Below are positions 32,446 to 35,798 of a DNA stretch of 35,798 nt, in pieces. The DNA is from Clostridia bacterium (lineage in GTDB: Bacteria; Bacillota; Clostridia; Oscillospirales; CAG-272). The translations under genes were made by a program, and so were the position numbers. The first letter of the stretch is position 1, and every line of letters starts with the position of its first letter. Location of the stretch: positions 1 to 35,798 of the forward strand of contig JAFQFS010000155.1 in NCBI GenBank assembly GCA_017398585.1, read 5' to 3'. The notes under the pieces were generated by a model, which was not told the DNA's origin, did not search any database, and worked only from the letters and a program-made list of their open reading frames with translations.

Positions 32446-33966
32446 ATGAAGAAGATACTTGCAATTCTTCTCGCTGCACTGATGCTGGTTCCGACCCTTG
32501 CATCCTGTTCCGAGCAGACCTCCGGCGAAGATGCCGGGACCTCCGCATCCACCCCGACAGCGGACGCTGAAGAAGCTGAAACTGAAGAAACCGAAGCTCC
32601 CGACCCGTTTGCGGACGTGGATTTTGACGGACGCGAATTCCGTTTCTATACTTCCGTTGACGAAACCGACGCGACGAACGCCGACAAGTTCATCCGCGGT
32701 CTCGGCGAAACCAACGGTGAAATCGTCAACGACGCGGTATACGCGCGCAACCTGTTTGTATCCGAACTTCTCGGCATCACGCTGAAGTTCACGGAAGCAA
32801 GCTTCTCCTACAGCAACGCGGAAGCGTCCATCAAGAACCTCGTTATGGCAGGCGCGGACGAATACGACGTCATCACGCAGGACCTTATGGCTCTTTCCGG
32901 TCTGGCGTCCGGCAACTACCTCCGCAATGTCTACAACACCAAGGTGATGGACTACGACCAGGTATACTGGTACGGCGAAGCAATGCGTGACCTGCAGTTC
33001 GTGGAAGGCGGCATGTATATGCTGCTCGGCGACTACTTCACCGACTGTCTGGCATCCGCACACGCTCTGTTTGCAAACGAATCCATCCTGAACGACAACT
33101 ACGGCTCGACCGAATACATCAATGAAATGGTATTCGACGGCAAATGGACGATCGACAATATGGCGACGATCTGCGAAGCGGTTGCACGCGACACGAACGG
33201 TGACGGTCAGATGACCGAAGGCGACCTGTTCGGCTACACCTGCATCGGTACCTGGGGTTCCGCAATTCCGGCGCTGATCGGTACCGGCGTACAGTATGTT
33301 GAACGTTCCGAAGACGGTATTTCCTACTGCTACAACAACGAACGTTCGGTCAAGATTCTGGAACAGCTCAACAAGATGTACTGGAACAACGGCACGCTGA
33401 CGAACATTGCGGACTACTCCGCAGCGGGTCTCCGTCAGGTATTCGCGAACGGTCAGACCGTTATCATGGGTTACAACCGTATCGGCGACCTTGAAAACCT
33501 CCGTGACATCGAATTCGGCGTCGGCATTATCCCGTATCCGAAGCTTGACGAAGCACAGGAAAATTATGTAACGTCTCTCCACGACACCACCGAAGCGGGC
33601 GCGATCCTTTCCACGCTTCCTGTGGACAGTGAAGAATTCGTTCACACCTGTCTCGAAGTATTCGCACGCGAAACCAACAAGCAGGTTATCCCGCAGTGGT
33701 ACGAAAACGCACTGAAGGTCAAGTATGTTGACGGTCAGGACGACGCGAAGATGATCGACCTGATTCACGACACGATCACCTCTCCGTTTGCGGTTGCATA
33801 CAACGGCACGCTCGGCGGCAACATGCTCGGCAGCGCGTTCCTCACTCCTCTCGGAAGCAAGGTTACCGACTTCGCTTCGAACTACAAGAAGATCGAAAAG
33901 GCAGCGAACAAGGTTCTCGACAGAGTTTACGAATCCTTTGTAAACAACATCATGAGCGGCAACTGA
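32446..33966 (+). CDS. Extracellular solute-binding lipoprotein (orphan), paralog 4 (tandem duplicate)
   Basis: 506 residues, lipobox TLASC with Cys21, acidic linker, and a binding domain very like paralog 3; differences cluster at about residues 60-185 (for example FTEASFSYSNAEASIKNLVMAGADEYDVITQDL). That region probably contributes to the binding cleft, so the copies may have different ligands. AAGGAGGAAATT 6 nt upstream of the ATG is nearly an ideal ribosome site. The 67-nt gap to paralog 3 has no clear terminator, so both may come from one mRNA. A perfect terminator follows at 34003. Confidence 0.87.
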   Translation: MKKILAILLAALMLVPTLASCSEQTSGEDAGTSASTPTADAEEAETEETEAPDPFADVDFDGREFRFYTSVDETDATNADKFIRGLGETNGEIVNDAVYARNLFVSELLGITLKFTEASFSYSNAEASIKNLVMAGADEYDVITQDLMALSGLASGNYLRNVYNTKVMDYDQVYWYGEAMRDLQFVEGGMYMLLGDYFTDCLASAHALFANESILNDNYGSTEYINEMVFDGKWTIDNMATICEAVARDTNGDGQMTEGDLFGYTCIGTWGSAIPALIGTGVQYVERSEDGISYCYNNERSVKILEQLNKMYWNNGTLTNIADYSAAGLRQVFANGQTVIMGYNRIGDLENLRDIEFGVGIIPYPKLDEAQENYVTSLHDTTEAGAILSTLPVDSEEFVHTCLEVFARETNKQVIPQWYENALKVKYVDGQDDAKMIDLIHDTITSPFAVAYNGTLGGNMLGSAFLTPLGSKVTDFASNYKKIEKAANKVLDRVYESFVNNIMSGN

Positions 33967-34002
33967 GGGCTGGTTTAAATTTCTCGAAATTCAATAAGGT
34001 GG

Positions 34003-34028
34003 AAAAAAGCTCCTGCGGGAGCTTTTTT
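34003..34028. terminator. Intrinsic terminator after lipoprotein paralog 4
   Basis: An 11-bp perfect stem AAAAAAGCTCC / GGAGCTTTTTT with a TGCG loop; the A/T-tracts make it potentially bidirectional. Confidence 0.92.
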
Positions 34029-34039
34029 CTAAAATTAAT

Positions 34040-34415
34040 GTGCCTGCGCGGCACGGCGCCAAAGAGGCTCTGTCGAGAGCCTCTCTGGACTCTCGGCGAC
34101 CAAAGGAGGGGAAGGATCCCCTCCTCTGGACTCTTCCCCTCGGATGATGCGCTAACCGCGGGGGGCTGAGTTTTTCGTCCGGCGTCTCGCCGGAAGTATA
34201 AATTTATTTTGCGGTTAGCCTATATCTGCGCAACCCTTACACCGGCAGGTGCGTGTCGAGTGTTGTCTGAATTGTTCAGCTTCAGAAGCGCAAGGAGAAT
34301 CCAAGGGGGAACCCCCTTGGTCGGGGTGATTCACAAGAGGGCCGCGACCGGTCCTCTTGTGCGCCCGTCCCGCGCAGGGACATAAAAATTTGAAAAACGC
34401 CTTCAGGCGTTTTTC
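34040..34415. repeat. Dense array of palindromes in the 33967-34532 gap
   Basis: No ORF of interest. Hairpins in order: GTGCC/GGCAC 34040-34054; 9-bp stem 34063-34084; 9-bp stem 34104-34125; GCTAACCGC (34151-34159) with GCGGTTAGC (34211-34219) enclosing CCGGCG/CGCCGG (34179-34193); ACACC/GGTG-type near 34238-34260; CCAAGGGGG/CCCCCTTGG 34301-34320; CACAAGAGG/CCTCTTGTG 34332-34361; GTCCC/GGGAC 34367-34381; and AAAAACGCC/GGCGTTTTT 34393-34414, which looks like a bidirectional terminator. CTCTGGACTCT occurs at 34083-34093 and 34124-34134, as in the 4950-5195 array. Confidence 0.75.
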
Positions 34416-34458
34416 TTCCTTATCAATCCAAACGAACGGTTTGTATATCCCCCACCCC

Positions 34459-34488
34459 TTGACAAGGGAACCTTAAATATGGTAATAT
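34459..34488 (+). promoter_or_regulatory. SigA-type promoter of the GH4 gene
   Basis: TTGACA (34459-34464), 18 bp, TAATAT (34483-34488), 44 nt upstream of the ATG, with an AAAAGGAAA ribosome site. Confidence 0.75.
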
Positions 34489-34532
34489 CATAATACCGAT
34501 TAACGGAATAATTTATAGAAAAGGAAATCATT

Positions 34533-35798
34533 ATGGGAAAGATCACATTCATGGGCGCCGGCAGCACCGTGTTCGCTAAAAACGTGCTGGGCGACTGCAT
34601 GCTCACCCCCGCTCTCCGTGACTTCGAACTGTCTCTTTACGACATCGACGCGGAACGCCTGGAAGAATCCTATATCATGATCGACGCGCTCAACCGCAAT
34701 ATCAATGAAGGCCGCGCAAAGATCACCAAGCACCTCGGTATCCCAAACCGTAAGGAAGCGCTCCGCGGCGCAGACTTCGTTGTCAACGCCATCCAGGTCG
34801 GAGGCTACGAACCCTGTACCGTGACCGACTTTGAAGTGCCGAAGAAATACGGCCTCCGCCAGACCATCGCGGATACCCTCGGTATCGGCGGTATCTTCCG
34901 TGCGCTCCGTACCATCCCCGTGCTCGAAGGCTTCGCGGAAGATATGGAAGCCGTCTGTCCGAAGGCATGGTTCCTCAACTACACCAACCCGATGGCAATG
35001 CTCGCAGGCTATATGCAGAGATATACCTCCATCAAGACCGTCGGCCTCTGCCACAGCGTTCAGGTATGCTCCCGTAACCTGATGAACTCCCTCGGTATGG
35101 AATACAAGGAACCCATCAAGGAACGCATCGCCGGGATCAACCACATGGGCTGGCTCCTTGAAATCGAAGATGCGGACGGCAACGACCTTTATCCCGAAAT
35201 CCGCCGCCGTGCCATCGCAAAGCTTGAAGAAGAACTCGCAAAGGGAGACTCCAAGTACTGGGATCTCACCCGCTACGAATACATCCGCCGCTTCGGTTAC
35301 TACTGCACCGAATCCAGCGAACACAACGCGGAATACAACAACTTCTTCATCAAGGCGAAGTATCCGGAACTCATCCAGAAGTACAACATCCCGCTCGACG
35401 AATATCCGCGCCGCTGCGTGAACCAGATCGCAGGCTGGAAGAACGACCGTGAAAAGTACCTCAAGGGCGACGTCAGCCACGAACGTACCCACGAATACGC
35501 GTCCTACATCATGGAAGCGATGGTTACCGACAAGCCGTACAAGATCGGCGGCAACGTGCTGAACAACGGCCTTATCCCGAACCTTCCCGCAGAAGCGTGC
35601 GTCGAAGTTGCCTGCCTCGTCAACAAGTATGGCGTACAGCCGACAAAACAGCCCCCGCTCCCGCTCGCTCTCGCTGCAATGAACATGACCAACATCAATG
35701 CGCAGCTCCTCACCATCGAAGCCGCTGTCACCAAGAAAAAGGAATACATCTATCAGGCAGCCATGCTCGAACCCCACACTTCCGCGGAACTCTCCATC
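34533..35798 (+). CDS. GH4 family glycosidase (alpha-galactosidase/alpha-glucosidase type), 3' end outside the window
   Basis: Open reading frame of 422 codons that runs off the window end with no stop. It is an NAD+- and Mn2+-dependent family 4 glycosidase acting in the cytosol on alpha-glycosides such as melibiose-type sugars. It opens with the Rossmann segment ITFMGAGSTVFAKNVLGD, then has NYTNPMAM (149-156), GLCHSVQ with the metal-binding Cys173, and GINHMGW with His204. These match MelA/AglA-type members. Translation stays open and family-like to the last codon. It follows the duplicated binding lipoproteins and may consume the sugar they help import (inference). A long reverse-strand ORF over it is a shadow. 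Confidence 0.92.
   Translation, partial: MGKITFMGAGSTVFAKNVLGDCMLTPALRDFELSLYDIDAERLEESYIMIDALNRNINEGRAKITKHLGIPNRKEALRGADFVVNAIQVGGYEPCTVTDFEVPKKYGLRQTIADTLGIGGIFRALRTIPVLEGFAEDMEAVCPKAWFLNYTNPMAMLAGYMQRYTSIKTVGLCHSVQVCSRNLMNSLGMEYKEPIKERIAGINHMGWLLEIEDADGNDLYPEIRRRAIAKLEEELAKGDSKYWDLTRYEYIRRFGYYCTESSEHNAEYNNFFIKAKYPELIQKYNIPLDEYPRRCVNQIAGWKNDREKYLKGDVSHERTHEYASYIMEAMVTDKPYKIGGNVLNNGLIPNLPAEACVEVACLVNKYGVQPTKQPPLPLALAAMNMTNINAQLLTIEAAVTKKKEYIYQAAMLEPHTSAELSI

Noticed and set aside
27034-33768. Very long reverse-strand ORFs (over 400-500 codons) opposite the lipoprotein genes at 27109, 30861 and 32446
   Set aside because: They mirror the real genes through codon bias (few TTA, CTA and TCA codons), lack ribosome sites and family motifs, while the plus-strand proteins have signal peptides and conserved motifs.
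34500-35777. 425-codon minus-strand ORF at the right end
   Set aside because: It is a shadow of the GH4 glycosidase gene, which is open to the window end and has all family motifs.

Overview
The window looks like chromosomal DNA of a Gram-positive, GC-rich gut-type Clostridia (Oscillospirales-like), probably from a metagenome or uncultured isolate. This is inferred from the protein families (DUF6472-type small protein, RNHCP protein, ECF S component, 2-hydroxyacyl-CoA dehydratase/activase-type giant protein, many orphan lipoprotein solute-binding proteins), strong SigA-type promoters with 16-18 bp spacing, AGGAGG-type ribosome sites and many intergenic palindromes. No tRNA, rRNA, CRISPR, prophage or transposase gene was seen.

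Layout. (1) 252-6106, minus strand: a glycan/sugar-catabolic group read right to left: two TIM-barrel sugar isomerase/epimerase-type proteins, a sulfatase-fold hydrolase with Thr at the nucleophile position, an intracellular GH18 hydrolase and a Gfo/Idh/MocA oxidoreductase. Palindromic repeat elements lie just after several of the stop codons. (2) 6438-14556, plus strand: a solute-binding lipoprotein, then housekeeping genes: RluA-type pseudouridine synthase, a small membrane protein, a class B penicillin-binding protein, endonuclease III, CCA-adding enzyme, a small Cys-rich protein and a diacylglycerol-kinase-type lipid kinase. (3) 14614-21623: a low-complexity secreted/membrane protein, RNHCP protein, TcdA, TtcA-type tRNA thiolase, an ECF S component behind a structured leader, a small Cys-rich membrane protein, an XRE regulator and an acyl-CoA synthetase. 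(4) 21730-22552: about 820 bases without a gene, holding what looks like a roughly 400-nt highly structured RNA, with a 12+4 bp long-range helix crossed by an 8-bp helix (possible pseudoknot). (5) 22553-26796, minus: a split dehydratase-like/activase protein pair. (6) 27109-35798, plus: three more solute-binding lipoproteins (two are tandem duplicates), DapF, an AAC(3)-fold acetyltransferase, a hairpin array and the 5' part of a GH4 alpha-galactosidase-type glycosidase that runs off the window.

Functionally, the accessory genes point to scavenging and intracellular breakdown of oligosaccharides: four related binding lipoproteins without adjacent permeases, GH18, GH4, a sulfatase-fold enzyme, isomerases and an oxidoreductase. 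The most unusual content is non-coding: the candidate structured RNA at 21951-22357, a family of palindromic elements at 3' ends of genes (two near-full copies at 1-245 and 2308-2550), modular hairpin arrays (4950-5195 and 34040-34415), and two leader RNAs ending in attenuator-like terminators. All coordinates and structures were derived by eye.
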